In this document: one piece after another, positions 1 to 10,096 of the stretch
Layout: each line of letters opens with the position of its first letter
Numbering within the stretch: the stretch's first letter is position 1
Assembly: GCA_025453595.1 (NCBI GenBank)
Contig: JALOQB010000016.1
Span: 1 to 36,055, forward strand
Direction: 5' to 3'
From: Polyangiaceae bacterium
GTDB taxonomy: Bacteria; Myxococcota_A; Polyangia; Polyangiales; Polyangiaceae
Length of the DNA: 36,055 bases
Program-made: the position numbers and the translations under genes
Notes under the pieces: generated by a model
Database searches by the model: none
What the model was told of the DNA's origin: nothing
What the model saw: the letters and a program-made list of their open reading frames with translations, nothing else

Positions 1-1
1 T

Positions 2-426
2 CCAGAGCCGCCTCCGACCTCCGCCCCGGAGCAGCCCCCGGCTCCGGCCTCCGCGCCCCACGCCCTGCGCGTGTCGGCGCCGCTGGTGCGGGTGAGGGGC
101 GCCACCGTGGACCTGAAGCCTCCGCCCCGCCCCAGGCCCACGGGCCCCTCGCGTGTGGCCCGCATGCTGGCGCTGGGTCACGAGATTGTGCGGCTGGTGG
201 ACGAGGGGCTGCTGAAGGACCTGGCCGACGCGGCGGACCTGCTGGGGTTCACGCGGGCGCGGGTCACCCAGATCGTGGACCTGACGCTGCTGGCCCCCGA
301 AATCCAGGAGGCGCTGCTGTTCGGGGATGGGGCCCAGGGCAGGCTGAGCATCGGCTGCGGGCGGTGGTCGCGGCGGGGGACTGGCAGGAGCAACGGGCCA
401 GACTTGACCGCAACCGTCCCGCGTAG
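2..426 (+). pseudogene. Frameshifted recombinase-associated HTH protein, 5' end outside window
   Basis: The frame starting at base 2 is open to the left edge and begins with a Pro/Ala-rich linker, so the gene probably starts outside the window; the first internal start is GTG at 71. A central segment (bases about 160-310) reads as a helix-turn-helix with LLGFTRARVTQIVDLTLLAPE, a pattern I associate with small proteins found beside serine recombinases or phage integrases in delta-proteobacteria (from memory, not searched). After EIQEALLF, near bases 316-345, the expected continuation moves to the +1 frame, where LRAVVAAGDWQEQRARLD and a stop at 424-426 are found. The original frame instead runs on into an unlikely Arg/Gly/Ser tail to 469. 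I infer a single-base frameshift and a decayed gene. It could be a sequencing error. No recombinase is visible in the window. Confidence 0.55.
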
Positions 427-481
427 CGGCAGACTTCCGCAGCTGGCGAAGAAGGCTTCCTTGCGCTAGATTTTGGCGCTG

Positions 482-907
482 ATGCCTGCCGCTGCCCTTG
501 CTCCCCCCAGCCCAGCTTCGGCCCCCAAGCCGCTTGCCGCGACCGAGCCCGTGGCCCTCCCCGCTGCAGAGGCCCTTGGGGCCTTGCTTCAGCAGGCCGG
601 GCAAGCTGGGGAGCTGCTGCAGCAGGTATCGGTCGCGAGGTTGCTCCAAAAGACGCGGCAGCTTGCGCGGGACGCTGCTGCCGAGGTGGAAGGGGTGACC
701 AGCGCGTTTCTCCTCTGGGATGCACCTGCTCGTCGTGCCGTGATCACGATGACCGGGACGTCTCGCGAAGGGGAGGTGTACCGCAACGTTGCACGCGCAC
801 TGGCAGGGCTCCAGAAGCAGCTGCGCGCGGATGCTCTTGTCGTCGAGGGGGGCTACCTTCCCGACGAACTGCCCGGCGAAGATGCTCTCATCGTGTTTCG
901 GCGCTGA
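482..907 (+). CDS. Unknown protein, first gene of a HEPN-like pair
   Basis: I do not recognise this protein of about 141 residues. It has a Pro/Ala-rich N-terminus (about 1-35), a helical middle rich in Gln and Leu (about 40-75), and a C-terminal alpha/beta-looking part with strands around SAFLLWDA, AVITMTG, ADALVVEGG and DALIVFRR separated by one long helix. No catalytic motif of the MNT nucleotidyltransferases that usually accompany HEPN toxins is visible. The start is uncertain: ATG at 482 and TTG at 473 are in frame and neither has a clear ribosome binding site. Its stop overlaps the next start by one base (TGATG), so the two proteins are almost certainly translated together. A role as partner or antitoxin of the HEPN-like protein is inference from this coupling only. 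Confidence 0.6.
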   Translation: MPAAALAPPSPASAPKPLAATEPVALPAAEALGALLQQAGQAGELLQQVSVARLLQKTRQLARDAAAEVEGVTSAFLLWDAPARRAVITMTGTSREGEVYRNVARALAGLQKQLRADALVVEGGYLPDELPGEDALIVFRR

Positions 908-1290
908 TGGCTGCGCGTCGAGGTAGCCCCGCCGTCCCGCTCAAGCACTCGAAAGAATTCGCCCGCGAGTGCCTGCAAGCTGCCGAAGACGAGCGCGTGC
1001 GCGAATGGCGCATCGTCAAGCTCTTCTACGCCGCGCTCCATGCCTTCAACCACAAGGCCTACGGTCCCAAGCCGATCCCTGAGCGCTTCAAGCACACCGA
1101 GCGCCGCGAGGCGTTGCCGGAGGAGATCGGCGAGGAGGCCGCCATCGACTACTCGACCCTTGAACAGCTCTCGCGGGTGGCCCGCTACAAGCCCGAAAAA
1201 CACCCGATGACCGACAGCGAGGAGGCGGAAGCCTGGCGCTGCTGCCGCGAAGTGTTCAAGGCCTGCGAGCTGGATTGGCCTGGAAAATAG
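907..1290 (+). CDS. HEPN-like protein (possible RNase toxin)
   Basis: 127 residues, mostly helical. The pattern FYAALHAFN (about 40-48) followed downstream by STLEQLSRVARYKPEKH (about 83-99) resembles small HEPN-domain proteins. R93-YKPEK-H99 fits the RX4-6H motif that forms the active site of HEPN ribonucleases. HEPN proteins act as toxins or effectors in toxin-antitoxin, Abi and CRISPR systems; that activity here is inference. Translation is coupled to the preceding unknown gene (TGATG). Its last 35 bases overlap the 3' end of a convergent antitoxin-like gene on the other strand. It sits just upstream of a large PNP-STAND protein, which fits a defence-type neighbourhood. Alternatively it is a non-catalytic HEPN protein. 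Confidence 0.6.
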   Translation: MAARRGSPAVPLKHSKEFARECLQAAEDERVREWRIVKLFYAALHAFNHKAYGPKPIPERFKHTERREALPEEIGEEAAIDYSTLEQLSRVARYKPEKHPMTDSEEAEAWRCCREVFKACELDWPGK

Positions 1291-1501
1291 GCTCGCCTTT
1301 CACCCGTAACCCTCTGCTGGTGGCGAGCGAGAAGACCTCGACGCTGAGCTGCCAGACAAACTCGGCGCGCTTGTCGAGCGGGATGCGCTCCCAGTAGCGG
1401 GCGTCCTCCAGAGCGGCTGCTGCTTCTTCCCCGGGACGGATGATCTTGACGGTGGCTGCAGCTCGGGCGCGACGTCGCTCTTCTGCGGTGAGTTCTGCCA
1501 T
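1256..1501 (-). CDS. Small antitoxin-like hypothetical protein
   Basis: About 81 residues from an ATG at 1501-1499 (MAELTAEERRRAR). The segment DARYWERIPLDKRAEFVWQ resembles the DxxYWxxxSPxERLxxxExLR signature of short proteins encoded beside nucleotidyltransferase toxins. Such proteins are normally followed by the toxin gene on the same strand. Here the downstream side is occupied by the convergent HEPN-like gene, overlapping by 35 bp, so if it is an antitoxin its partner has been lost or replaced. The last 20 or so residues (RGLRVKGEPIF onward) look less family-like and may be a shifted or recombined tail. The longer frame reaching back to 1720 is low-complexity and I do not accept it. Confidence 0.5.
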   Translation of the reverse strand: MAELTAEERRRARAAATVKIIRPGEEAAAALEDARYWERIPLDKRAEFVWQLSVEVFSLATSRGLRVKGEPIFQANPARRP

Positions 1502-1907
1502 GGCTTTTCTTTTACCATGCCTGCTTGCCCAGGGCCTCCGAGGCTGTTCTGCAAGCGTCTCTGGCCGTATCAAACACGGATCTCGTCCAGCGACACCACC
1601 CAGAGCCGCAGCGCCGAGGGCAACGGGAAGCGCTACCCCCACGATGCAACACCTGCTGTCAGACCCGTCCCAGCGCCCCAGCCGCGACGCCCTCGCCTGG
1701 CACCTCGACCGCGTCTTCAAGAAGGCTGGTTAGGCCCATTTACCCTCGTCGTGTCGGAGGCTCCGTTGTTCGCGAAGGAGAGCGGGCTACCCAATCGCAG
1801 GTTGCGAGCGATAGTTGTAGTGGGCTACGTTCGCCGCACCGCTACCTGAAAAATATCGCTCACGGCACCGTTGACCATGGTGCCGACGACGTCGATCATA
1901 GGGCTAC
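1502..1907. other. Intergenic stretch without a supported gene
   Basis: Several overlapping frames are open here but all translate to Arg/Pro/Ser-rich, shadow-like sequence. A 29-codon frame at 1644-1733 (begins MQHLLSDPSQ, ends RVFKKAG) looks slightly more protein-like and could be a remnant gene end. An inverted repeat GGCACC/GGTGCC lies at about 1864-1884, just upstream of the PNP-STAND start. The heptamer GGGCTAC occurs three times (1784, 1822, 1901). I cannot assign a promoter. Confidence 0.4.
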
Positions 1908-4900
1908 ATGAGCACCGGGCACAAAGATGGCGAACTGGCTGATGTGTTGATCGTCACTGCTGTGAAGGATGAGTGGGAAGCAGTCCTTGCAGTCGACACC
2001 GGGGCTGTGCCGGGAAGTGCCTGGCAGAAACACTCCTCAGATGGGCCAGAGGTTGTGTTCCGCGACTTCACGACGGAGAACGCAACTCTGCGCATCGCAG
2101 TCATTCAATCGTTTGGGATGGGCCGCGAGCATGCTGCCATCGCTGCTGCCCCGCTTCTTGAGCGGCACCCCGAGATTCGTTGTCTTGCGATGTGTGGTGT
2201 GTGCGCAGGGAAGCGCGGTGATGTTGCTCTTGGAGATGTCATCGTTGCTGATCGCACGTGGCCCTACGACGCAGGCAAGTGGAATGTGAGCGTAGATGAG
2301 CAGGGCCAGCGCATCGAGCACTTCCAGGGCGACATGGAGCCCTACCGCATCCACCCGCCCGAGTGGAGGCAGCAGGCCGAGCGTTTTCAGCCCGATCCTG
2401 CGGCATCATGGATTGGAACTCGACCCCGGAGCTACGAGGAGCAGGGCGACTGGGTGCTGGAACGCCTCGCTCTGGACGAAAACCCGTTGACACACCCCGA
2501 GCGCAGGACGAAGTGTCCAGATTGGCGCCAAGTCTTGGAGCAACTCTGGAAGGTCCAGCGACTTGAGGATGGGGAGATTAATCTCACAGAAGTGGGGCGT
2601 CGGCACATTCGCCGCCGTATGACCCTCGAACCTGACGGGTTGCAGGCGAATACGCCGTTCAAGGTTGTCGTTGGCCCGGTCGCGTCAGGTGCGCCCGTGG
2701 TGCAGGACCCGACCATTTTCGATCGACTCGCAGAGACCGCGGGGATGCGCAAGGTCGTCGGCTTGGAAATGGAAACTTCAGCTATTCTGGCGCTTGCCTA
2801 CCTGCAAAAGGTTCCTTTCGCCATTGTGATGAAGGGCGTGATGGACCACGCGGATGTGTTCAAGAGCGACAACATGAAGGCGTTTGCGGCACAAGCGTCG
2901 GCTGAATGCCTCGTCGAATTCCTCCGAAAGCAATTCCCTTCCGGTTTGAAAGATCGAAAGGATGATCCTCTTGGCCATGCTGGGGACTGGGCGGTGCTTG
3001 ATGCGCGCTCCGCGCGCGAAGTGGCTCTCATTCGAGATTCGATCGCTGATCGCGTTCGCCTGCCTCGCGAAGTGCAGGTTACGGAAGTCATCAACTCACT
3101 CGCCGGGGATGCACAAGTCGCGCTGCTGGGCCCATCGGGCGTCGGGAAATCTGCCATCGCCAAGGCAACCTTCGAGCGCCGCCGCGCGAACGGCGAGAAG
3201 ACGCTATGGGTCGACACAACCTCCCTTGACCGTGCAGTGGACTTTGGGGCGTTTGAAACGTCGCTTCAGCTTCAGCATCCGGTCGCCGAACTGCTCAGCA
3301 AGGAGACAAACGTAGATCCGCTCATTATCATCGACGGTCTCGATCGTCTCTATTCGGATCAAGCATTCCGCAATGTGGCTTCCCTGCTCAGGGCGGCGAG
3401 CGGTGAGCCACCACAGAAGCGATGGCGCGTCCTCGCAGTCTGTCAGTCGCAGGAGTGGCCTCGAGTACTCGAAGCTCTTTACCGCGCGGGAGCTGCTTTG
3501 AACCACTGGCATCTCCACGAAGCCAAGGCTCCAAGACTTGCCGACCTTCAACCTGTTCAAGAAGCCATTCCAACACTTAGCCGTCTTCTTCTACAGCCCC
3601 GTGTCGGAGTTCTTCTCACGAACTTGAAGCTCCTTGACCTTGTTGTTCGACGCCTTGATAGCGGCACACAGATCGATGCCTCGACGTGGGTTGGTGAGTC
3701 GAGCGTCGCCGAGTGGTTCTGGTGTGCAGAGATTGATCGTGGACAAGATAGGCTTGCGCGCGGACAGTTCGCCCGCGGTCTTGCTCAGGTGCAGGCAGAT
3801 CAACTCGTTGCCTCTGTCTCCGTAGATGCCCTTGAGGTGAGCTCACTTGGCGCAGCGCACTCTCTCGTAGCAGATCAACTTCTTGTGCAAATGCCAGGTG
3901 ATCGCCTCGCGTTTGCGCATGACCTCTATGGTGACTGGGCGCGTCTTCGCATCCTGCTCAACAATCGAGCTGACCTCGCTTCTTTTCTCCAAAATCGTCA
4001 CGAATCGCCACTGTGGCATCGAGCCATCCGTCTCTTTGGTATCCACGTGCTGGAGCATGAGAACGAAGTCGCCGAGTGGAAGACGCTGATTTCATCCTTC
4101 GACAGCGGCAACCTGACCATCATTCGAGACCTCTTGCTCGAAGCTCCTGCATTCGCGATGAATGCGGGACTGTTGCTGGATAGCATCTTCCCGAATCTCA
4201 TTGCGGGCGGTGGTGCTCTCCTCCAGCGGCTCCTGACGCGCTTTCTGGCGTTCGCCACGGTTCCCAACGAGCAGATACAGGAGATCGCACGCGCCGTCGG
4301 CATGGATGCCAACGCTGCACGTGCATCTTTTCGAAGGCCCCACTGGCCGTACTGGCTTGATGTGATCGCGGTCCTGCATGCCCACCGCAGCGACGTAGTG
4401 CGCACCGCTGCCTGCGAGACCGCTAGGCTCGTGGAGATGTGGCTTGAGTTCGCTCCCCCGCGGTCAACCCGGCGACGCGAAGCCGCCGAGCTTGCGGTCA
4501 TGCTCGGTCAAAAGGCTGTTGACTCTCGCGATGGATATAGAGAGAAAGGGGAGCGTGGACGATTCTACAAGTGCTCCCTGATGGCGGCTCCCGAGCGGCC
4601 TGACGACGTCGCGCTTATTGCTAGGACCGCAGCGGAGCGCATTCCTCGCTCTACGATTTCCTCAGACGACCCAATGCCGCCGCGACCACGGGCACGCAGC
4701 ATGTTCAGCACAGGTGTCATACGAGGGCCTTGGCCAGATGGCCCGCTCGCATGTGTCGACGAGGAGTTCCAAAACGTTGTTCTGGATACTCCAGCCATAC
4801 TGCACCTATATCGAGTAAACTCCGCGGTCGCTCGTGAGGTCATCCTCGCGGCGCTGATTGAAGCGCCAAGCGAGGAATATTGGGGCGAAAGTCGCCTGCA

Positions 4901-7460
4901 CGACCGAGAATTCTATCTCGTAAGCCGACATAAGTGGCACCCGGCTCTGTACACGCAGGGACCATTCCTCGGCTGCCTCCGGGAGAATTTCCCGGAGGGG
5001 TTGGAGTTGATTATGCGGCTCCTCGACTTCGCCACTGAACGCGCCAGCGAGCGCGCCGAACTGCAACGAAGAGAGTGGCGCGCGCAGGCAATCGCAGACG
5101 GGCACAGCGAAGCAGACGTTGATCTGGCGATGACAGCAGCCCCAAGGCGTCGCCTCGCGCTGTGGAGCGACGGTACGGACGCTCTGATCTTCGAAGGCGA
5201 CGCGCTTATGTACGGATGGAGTTCAGGTCTGGGCAATCCACCAGACGCGGTCGAAGCAGCTCTCATGGCGCTGGAACAGTATTTCTACCTTCGTCTCGAT
5301 GCAGGAGACGACATTGCTGAGAGTGTCGCCGCTGTTCTTGCTCGAAGTCGCTCAGTCGCCGCGCTTGGGGTGCTCTGCGACGTTGGCAAGCGCCAGCCAC
5401 ATCTTTTCAACGGACCACTACGGGCCTTGCTGTCGGCACCCGAAATATACTCATGGGAGATCAAAAAACTAGTAAATAGACGAACACACCTGATGATCGG
5501 TGCAGGGATGCGAGGGCAGCCATTTGTCAAGCTCGCCCAGCAATTCCATGGGCTGGAGCATCGAAATCTGGACCTTCGTTGTGTTGCGGCGGAGAGACTT
5601 CTCAAGAGTGAGGAGATGCAGTCCTTCTTCTTCTCGGTCCGAGAGTGGTGGAAGAAGCGAAGGGAAGACGGGGAGCAACTCCCCGACATAGCAGAGCAAC
5701 TCGACATCTGGCTCGATCCGACTAACTATGAGATGCGCGAGGATCAGACGCGCGGTCTGGTAATCGTCAATGCTGCGCTCGAACGGGCACAAGCCGAGAG
5801 AGCCCCCGAGCATCAAGCGTTGAACGATCGAATGCTTGTCACTAACTTCCCGCTACACTGCAGGACGCTCCTCGACGAGCGTCGTGTCCAGACGGATGTT
5901 CAACTGGATAAGCTCTGGCAAACATGGGAGCATATTCGGGAACTTGCCAAGGCTGGCCCGGCGCTCCCTGGCGGTGAGGAACGCTTTGGTGACGAGTACA
6001 TCAACGCTGTTCTGGGCGGCATCACTGTGTTTCTTTGGTGCGAAGAATGGCTATCTCAAGATGCGAATCGGCGTCCAGAAGTTGAAGGAGCGCTCGAAGC
6101 CATCCTTAACGGAGAGTGCCCGGAACGAGATGGTTTCCACTCCGAGCAAGATGTTTCTACGTGGACATGGGACTGCTTTCTCGCTGAGACGGCTGCCATG
6201 TTGTGGGTACGCGCGCCGCGAGATGCGCGGTGGCGGCGCCTCGTGGCCCAGATGGTTTTTGCAGACAAGTACATAACCGTACGACTTCTGTTCTCGCGAT
6301 GCGCGGAGCATCGCGCAGCACTCGGCGATGATTTCGAGCGTCTTCGCCGGCTTGTGATTGACTGGGCGCATGTGCGAGACCGCGCCCGTGCGCTGCGCAG
6401 TCTGCAGCAAACGAGCCTGTCAGTTGACGAACGGCTACGTGAGCGATTGCAGGCCGAGGTGGCGACCTGGAGCGAGCAAGCGATCTCGTCGTTCGTGGAG
6501 GGGACGCTGGCTCCTCTGCGTATTGACTGGAACCTATTTGACGCCGAGAGTCGCTTCGCCGAGATCGACGTTCTTCTCCGCAGGCGCCCCGGCTTCAGGT
6601 TGATGGACTTCCATCTCGTGCACTGCAGTCATGAGTGGATGCCACTGCCCGATAGCGCGCAGAGCCCAAAGGAACGTACGGGGATTATCCAGTTCTGGCG
6701 GGTTGCGCTCGATGTTGTCGCAGCGAGGCCACGAACCGATCTACAGCGGCGCGATCACCAATATCCACATGAGGACGAAGCCTGGGTGCTCGAAAACGTG
6801 GCTGCGTTGGTGCTGCAACTGCGGGCTGCCGAGAACCCCGAGCTGTTCTGGGCGGCGATCGTCGATCTGCACAGTGAAGCCCACGATTGGCCGGAGAATT
6901 TCCTGAACGCACTACACCGCCGCGCTCTCTCGTCGGAACCGACGCCAGCGACATATGCACCGCTCGTTCGAGCGATCGTGCAGCGCGCCTTCTCCGATAT
7001 TGAGGGCGAACGGCGATGGCCTTGGCACGAGGAGGTGTGGGATGCTCTGCTCGGCATCAACTCTTGGGGGAGCGAACTGTGGGTTGATCGGCACGCAGAC
7101 CTCGTTCTCAGCATCAGGGACGTTGTCTCTCTATGGATGGAGAAAGCTCCCCAACAGGGACGGCGACTAGGAGGATTTGCTCGCTGGCTCTCAAGATCCG
7201 CTGCTGCAGCGATTCGACTGGACACGCTCGCCTGGTTCCTTGGTCTTCTTCAGGTTGATGAAGCGCGTTCCGTTTCTCATGATGAGGATGCAGAAGACGG
7301 TGTCGCGGAGCTCCTGAATGTGGTCTGGGACCAAGACCAGAACCGATTGCGTTCGGCACCGAAATCCTTCGCTGCGTTTCGTGGTCTCCTCGCGTGGCTG
7401 GTCGAGCGCCAAAATGCTTTGGGACTGGAACTACAGGGACGAATCGGCGGGCTCACATGA
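1908..7460 (+). CDS. PNP-STAND NTPase, putative anti-phage defence protein (Avs-like)
   Basis: 1850 residues in three parts. (1) Residues about 12-345 form a purine nucleoside phosphorylase/nucleosidase-type domain: first strand [15 protein letters not shown], then [20 protein letters not shown] near 95-115, VASGAPVV near 260, and [14 protein letters not shown] near 285 followed by KGVMDHAD. (2) A STAND-type NTPase has Walker [10 protein letters not shown] near 408-416, Walker [11 protein letters not shown] near 470-480, and a [14 protein letters not shown] segment near 505. (3) More than 1200 mostly helical residues follow, without obvious short repeats, which I read as the sensor. PNP-family domains are known as ATP-cleaving effectors in CBASS, Avs and Detocs defence, and Avs proteins are STAND ATPases of similar size that recognise phage proteins. 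Function here is inferred from architecture. The gene is monocistronic, and its base composition looks less GC-rich than the copper island, suggesting transfer. The ATG at 1908 has only a weak upstream AGGG. Confidence 0.85.
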   Translation: MSTGHKDGELADVLIVTAVKDEWEAVLAVDTGAVPGSAWQKHSSDGPEVVFRDFTTENATLRIAVIQSFGMGREHAAIAAAPLLERHPEIRCLAMCGVCAGKRGDVALGDVIVADRTWPYDAGKWNVSVDEQGQRIEHFQGDMEPYRIHPPEWRQQAERFQPDPAASWIGTRPRSYEEQGDWVLERLALDENPLTHPERRTKCPDWRQVLEQLWKVQRLEDGEINLTEVGRRHIRRRMTLEPDGLQANTPFKVVVGPVASGAPVVQDPTIFDRLAETAGMRKVVGLEMETSAILALAYLQKVPFAIVMKGVMDHADVFKSDNMKAFAAQASAECLVEFLRKQFPSGLKDRKDDPLGHAGDWAVLDARSAREVALIRDSIADRVRLPREVQVTEVINSLAGDAQVALLGPSGVGKSAIAKATFERRRANGEKTLWVDTTSLDRAVDFGAFETSLQLQHPVAELLSKETNVDPLIIIDGLDRLYSDQAFRNVASLLRAASGEPPQKRWRVLAVCQSQEWPRVLEALYRAGAALNHWHLHEAKAPRLADLQPVQEAIPTLSRLLLQPRVGVLLTNLKLLDLVVRRLDSGTQIDASTWVGESSVAEWFWCAEIDRGQDRLARGQFARGLAQVQADQLVASVSVDALEVSSLGAAHSLVADQLLVQMPGDRLAFAHDLYGDWARLRILLNNRADLASFLQNRHESPLWHRAIRLFGIHVLEHENEVAEWKTLISSFDSGNLTIIRDLLLEAPAFAMNAGLLLDSIFPNLIAGGGALLQRLLTRFLAFATVPNEQIQEIARAVGMDANAARASFRRPHWPYWLDVIAVLHAHRSDVVRTAACETARLVEMWLEFAPPRSTRRREAAELAVMLGQKAVDSRDGYREKGERGRFYKCSLMAAPERPDDVALIARTAAERIPRSTISSDDPMPPRPRARSMFSTGVIRGPWPDGPLACVDEEFQNVVLDTPAILHLYRVNSAVAREVILAALIEAPSEEYWGESRLHDREFYLVSRHKWHPALYTQGPFLGCLRENFPEGLELIMRLLDFATERASERAELQRREWRAQAIADGHSEADVDLAMTAAPRRRLALWSDGTDALIFEGDALMYGWSSGLGNPPDAVEAALMALEQYFYLRLDAGDDIAESVAAVLARSRSVAALGVLCDVGKRQPHLFNGPLRALLSAPEIYSWEIKKLVNRRTHLMIGAGMRGQPFVKLAQQFHGLEHRNLDLRCVAAERLLKSEEMQSFFFSVREWWKKRREDGEQLPDIAEQLDIWLDPTNYEMREDQTRGLVIVNAALERAQAERAPEHQALNDRMLVTNFPLHCRTLLDERRVQTDVQLDKLWQTWEHIRELAKAGPALPGGEERFGDEYINAVLGGITVFLWCEEWLSQDANRRPEVEGALEAILNGECPERDGFHSEQDVSTWTWDCFLAETAAMLWVRAPRDARWRRLVAQMVFADKYITVRLLFSRCAEHRAALGDDFERLRRLVIDWAHVRDRARALRSLQQTSLSVDERLRERLQAEVATWSEQAISSFVEGTLAPLRIDWNLFDAESRFAEIDVLLRRRPGFRLMDFHLVHCSHEWMPLPDSAQSPKERTGIIQFWRVALDVVAARPRTDLQRRDHQYPHEDEAWVLENVAALVLQLRAAENPELFWAAIVDLHSEAHDWPENFLNALHRRALSSEPTPATYAPLVRAIVQRAFSDIEGERRWPWHEEVWDALLGINSWGSELWVDRHADLVLSIRDVVSLWMEKAPQQGRRLGGFARWLSRSAAAAIRLDTLAWFLGLLQVDEARSVSHDEDAEDGVAELLNVVWDQDQNRLRSAPKSFAAFRGLLAWLVERQNALGLELQGRIGGLT

Positions 7461-8065
7461 CTGTTCACCACCCGGTCGTCTTCCAGGTCTCCGATACCCC
7501 TGCCTCTTCACCACCCGGTTTTCTCAGCCAGGTTTCTCGGGCCTGAGAATTCTCCCGAGAGCCCTCCGAGATCCTCGCTCGGTGGCTCTCAGCAGCCCAC
7601 TCAGCGGAGACAAAGAGAGATGCCCCATGCGATCTCACGGGGATTGCTGCGGGTCTCGCGCAGCGCCCCGGTTAACTCACGGGGCGTTTCTGTTAGCGAG
7701 ACGCATAAAGTGGCTCCGCGAAGCTCGCCCATCGTCAGCGTTCTCAGCAGGATCCCCCAGAGAAATTCAGCATTCTCCGCCAGAGAATCGCGGGGTCTCC
7801 ATGGAGCAGTTTGCGATTGCTACCCCACGCTTCGCATGCACCCGCATCGTGATCTCAAAATATCGAAATTTCCTCGATTTTCCAACCCTCGACGCACCCC
7901 GACCAACCATCACAAAAGTCCAAATGGACTCATGGGTTGCGGTTGCCCCTTTGTGGGGGGGCGCAGCCTTCGGCGCCAAGCGGCGCACCTCGGCCCTCCG
8001 GCCCACCCCCCCGCAAAGGCGCCAGCAACATCGCGCAGAGAAAACCTGGGTGGCCCTCCCGGGCG
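7461..8065. other. Structured non-coding region after the PNP-STAND gene
   Basis: No convincing gene. The 13-mer TTCACCACCCGGT occurs twice in direct orientation (about 7464 and 7506). A TCTCGGG/CCCGAGA stem with a 12-nt loop lies at 7535-7560. CTCACGGGG is repeated at about 7634 and 7676. A strong terminator-like hairpin is annotated separately at 7664. Further right are short palindromes such as AGTCCAAATGGACT (about 7917). The left boundary of the neighbouring transposase element must be in the right part of this region, but I could not find its terminal repeat. Confidence 0.4.
7664..7694 (+). terminator. Probable intrinsic terminator
   Basis: Perfect 7-bp stem CGCCCCG (7664-7670) / CGGGGCG (7680-7686) with a 9-nt loop, followed by TTTCTGTT. 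It is oriented to end a plus-strand transcript about 200 nt beyond the PNP-STAND stop codon. Confidence 0.55.
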
Positions 8066-9280
8066 TCAGGCCGCGCGCTTGGCGCTTGGCGCCTCGCCGG
8101 ACGAGGGCTCCAGCGAGTAGCCCACCAGCAGGCCGTTGGCGTAGCTCCGCCGCACCAGCTTGCGGCGCCGCGCCTCCGCCAGGTCCAGCACCTCGGCCTC
8201 GGGCTCCTCGGTCGAGACCTCCCGAGGTGTGCGGCCATCGATCCCTTGGTGAGCCCGCTCGGCGTTGGCGAAGGTGCGGTACTCGTCGAGGTAGAACTGC
8301 AGCTCGAACGCATCGGCGACGCGGATGTGCCGGAGCAGCTCCCGGCGCACCGAACCGATGGCCCGCTCGGCGTAGCAGTTCAGCATCGGTCGGCGCGCCA
8401 GCGTCACTTCTTCGTCGATGTCCAACACCCCCAAGGCGCGCTGGAACGTTCCCTGGAAATGGGAGCCCCGATCGTGCACCAGTGCGATGGGTTTGCGGCC
8501 CGATTTTTGCAACAGTTCGTGGAACACGATGGTGGTCCATCGGCTATCGACATCCCAGCTGTCGTGGACCCGCAAGTCAAGCAATTCTCGCGTGTAAAGA
8601 TCGATGACCAAGAGCACCTGCATCCACGCCCCCTTGGCCGTCTTGACCGCGAAGAAATCGACCGCCCAGAGGGCGTCCTTGGCCCCCGAGCGAAACCGCT
8701 CGAAGGACAGCTTTGGGCCTGGCTCTGGCGTGAAGCCGTTCTCTCGCAGCACGCGCTGGATGGTGGGCTCGCTGACGACGATGCCCATGCGGCGTAGCTC
8801 CTCGCGGATGCGACGCTGCCCCCAGGCCATGTTCTCGCGCTTGAGCGTCAGGATCAGCTCGACGATCTTCTCGTCGAGCGGAGGGCGCCCGGCGCTGCCC
8901 CCGGTGCGCTTGCCGTGGTGGCGAAAGATCGAGGCCCAGCGCTCGACGGTGGAGCGAGCTGCAGAGAGGAAGTAGCGGAGAAAAGGCTCGTTGTCGCGGT
9001 TGAGGAAGAGAGCGAAGACCTGGGTGGCACGGACAGCGAGGGGAACCCGCCGGGGGGCTTCGATGCGGCGGAGGTGGGCCTCGAGGGCGTCGAGCTGAGC
9101 CTTGAGGGCGATGTTCTCGCGATAGAGGCGCATGGCCTCGGGGAGCATGGTGCCGCGGGGCAGGCGGCTGACGCGATCCACGGCCGTCAGCAGCAGGTGG
9201 TAGAAGAAGAACTCCAGCGCGCGGAACAAGAGCGAGAACACCGGCGCGATCGACCCCACAAGAACGACAAAGTCAAGCAC
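8066..9280 (-). mobile_element. DDE integrase-type transposase
   Basis: About 404 residues. An N-terminal helix-turn-helix region (about 60-180, with RPPLDEKIVELILTLKRENM and WGQRRIREELRRMG) precedes an rve-type catalytic core. The three acidic residues are seen in WAVDFFAVK, LVHDRGSHF and NCYAERAIGSVRREL, followed by RAHQGIDGRTP, as in IS3/IS481-like enzymes. I choose GTG at 9280-9278 because GAGAGAGG lies about seven bases upstream (complement of 9287-9294); a TTG at 9310 is also in frame. There is no second transposase frame. I could not find terminal inverted repeats or a target duplication, so the limits of the element are unknown. It separates the PNP-STAND gene from a broken PadR regulator, consistent with insertion and decay. 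Confidence 0.85.
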
Positions 9281-9409
9281 AGAGAGCCTCTCTCGATGTG
9301 CTGTGATCAAGGACGAACTGTGCAGTCGACAGTCCCTCGATAGCGCGCTTCATTGTCGCAGCAGGAACCTCCAAGTATCCGAGCCGACGCCGCCCGCTTC
9401 GGGCGACGC

Positions 9410-9650
9410 TCGACGCCGAATGCAGAGAAGTCTGGGGCGCATGGTTGCTCGACGAGCTGGCCGATCACGGCCACAAATTGAGCCCGGGGACACTGTACCC
9501 AGCGCTCAAGGATGGAACGAAACGGCTGGCTACGCAGGGTGAAGAAGGCGCCACATGCGCGGGCGAGACCGCGGCGGGCAAGCGCCTGCTGGCAGATCTA
9601 CGGCGCGAGGTGGCCGAGCTGTACGAGGAGGTCGTCTTGGGGCGAGGTGT
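9410..9650 (+). pseudogene. Broken PadR-family transcriptional regulator
   Basis: Pieces of a PadR winged helix are spread over two frames. EVWGAWLLDELADHG and LSPGTLYPAL lie in the frame of base 9427, MERNGWLRRVKK in the frame of 9512, and TAAGKRLLADLRREVAELYEEVVLG again in the first frame. Intact PadR proteins carry these in this order, with an aromatic-rich wing (about 15 residues) between the second and third pieces that is missing here. At least two frame changes and a deletion make a functional product unlikely. It lies next to the transposase, which probably caused or followed its decay. The original target is unknown. Confidence 0.7.
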
Positions 9651-10096
9651 GGTGCAGGATGCGAATCTTCCACAGGCCAAGCCTGATCTCCTGGTCGACC
9701 GAAGACAGCGTAACGATTCCCGTAAACGATTTTCGTACCATTCACAGAAACAAGCCCACACCACACGAAGATATCTCCGACAAAGACGTTGTGTCTCTCG
9801 GGGTGGGTCTCTGGTTATCGCCAGCACGCTCAGATCGTGAACCCATCGCGTTCCGTGGCATGGGGCGCAGCTTCTTCGCTTGTGACCGTACGGGTCACAA
9901 ATCTCCTTCGTTTTCAGGAACGACGCCGCGCAGGGTTGCCTTGAACATCACGATGCGCGCGCAGTCTTTGCATCACCCGCGCACCCCTCGCAGGGGGCAT
10001 ACCCGCGTTGCGAGGCCGATGAGCGTGCGCCATGGCGCAATCTCTTGATCACCCAGGGGTCGTGGTGGTCGGTACAGATGTTGATGAAAAGAGGTC
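9651..10096. other. Upstream region of the Cus-type operon
   Basis: No gene supported. It contains the first GTGACC-N5-GGTCAC palindrome (9882-9898) and a small CCCTCGCAGGG hairpin near 9985. Possible frames through it translate to low-quality sequence. Confidence 0.5.
9882..9898. promoter_or_regulatory. GTGACC-N5-GGTCAC palindrome, copy A
   Basis: Exact GTGACC-GTACG-GGTCAC, 199 bp before the start of the CusC-like gene. It is one of six copies at the heads of copper transcription units in this window, so probably a regulator binding site. Confidence 0.6.

Noticed and set aside
1644-1733. 29-codon protein-like frame
   Set aside because: Too short, no ribosome binding site and no recognised family; may be a remnant.
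1784-1907. GGGCTAC repeated three times before the PNP-STAND gene
   Set aside because: Irregular spacing and different flanks; too short to claim a regulatory repeat.
8066-9360. Terminal inverted repeats of the transposase element
   Set aside because: I compared both flanks by eye and found no convincing pair, so the limits of the element are not reported.
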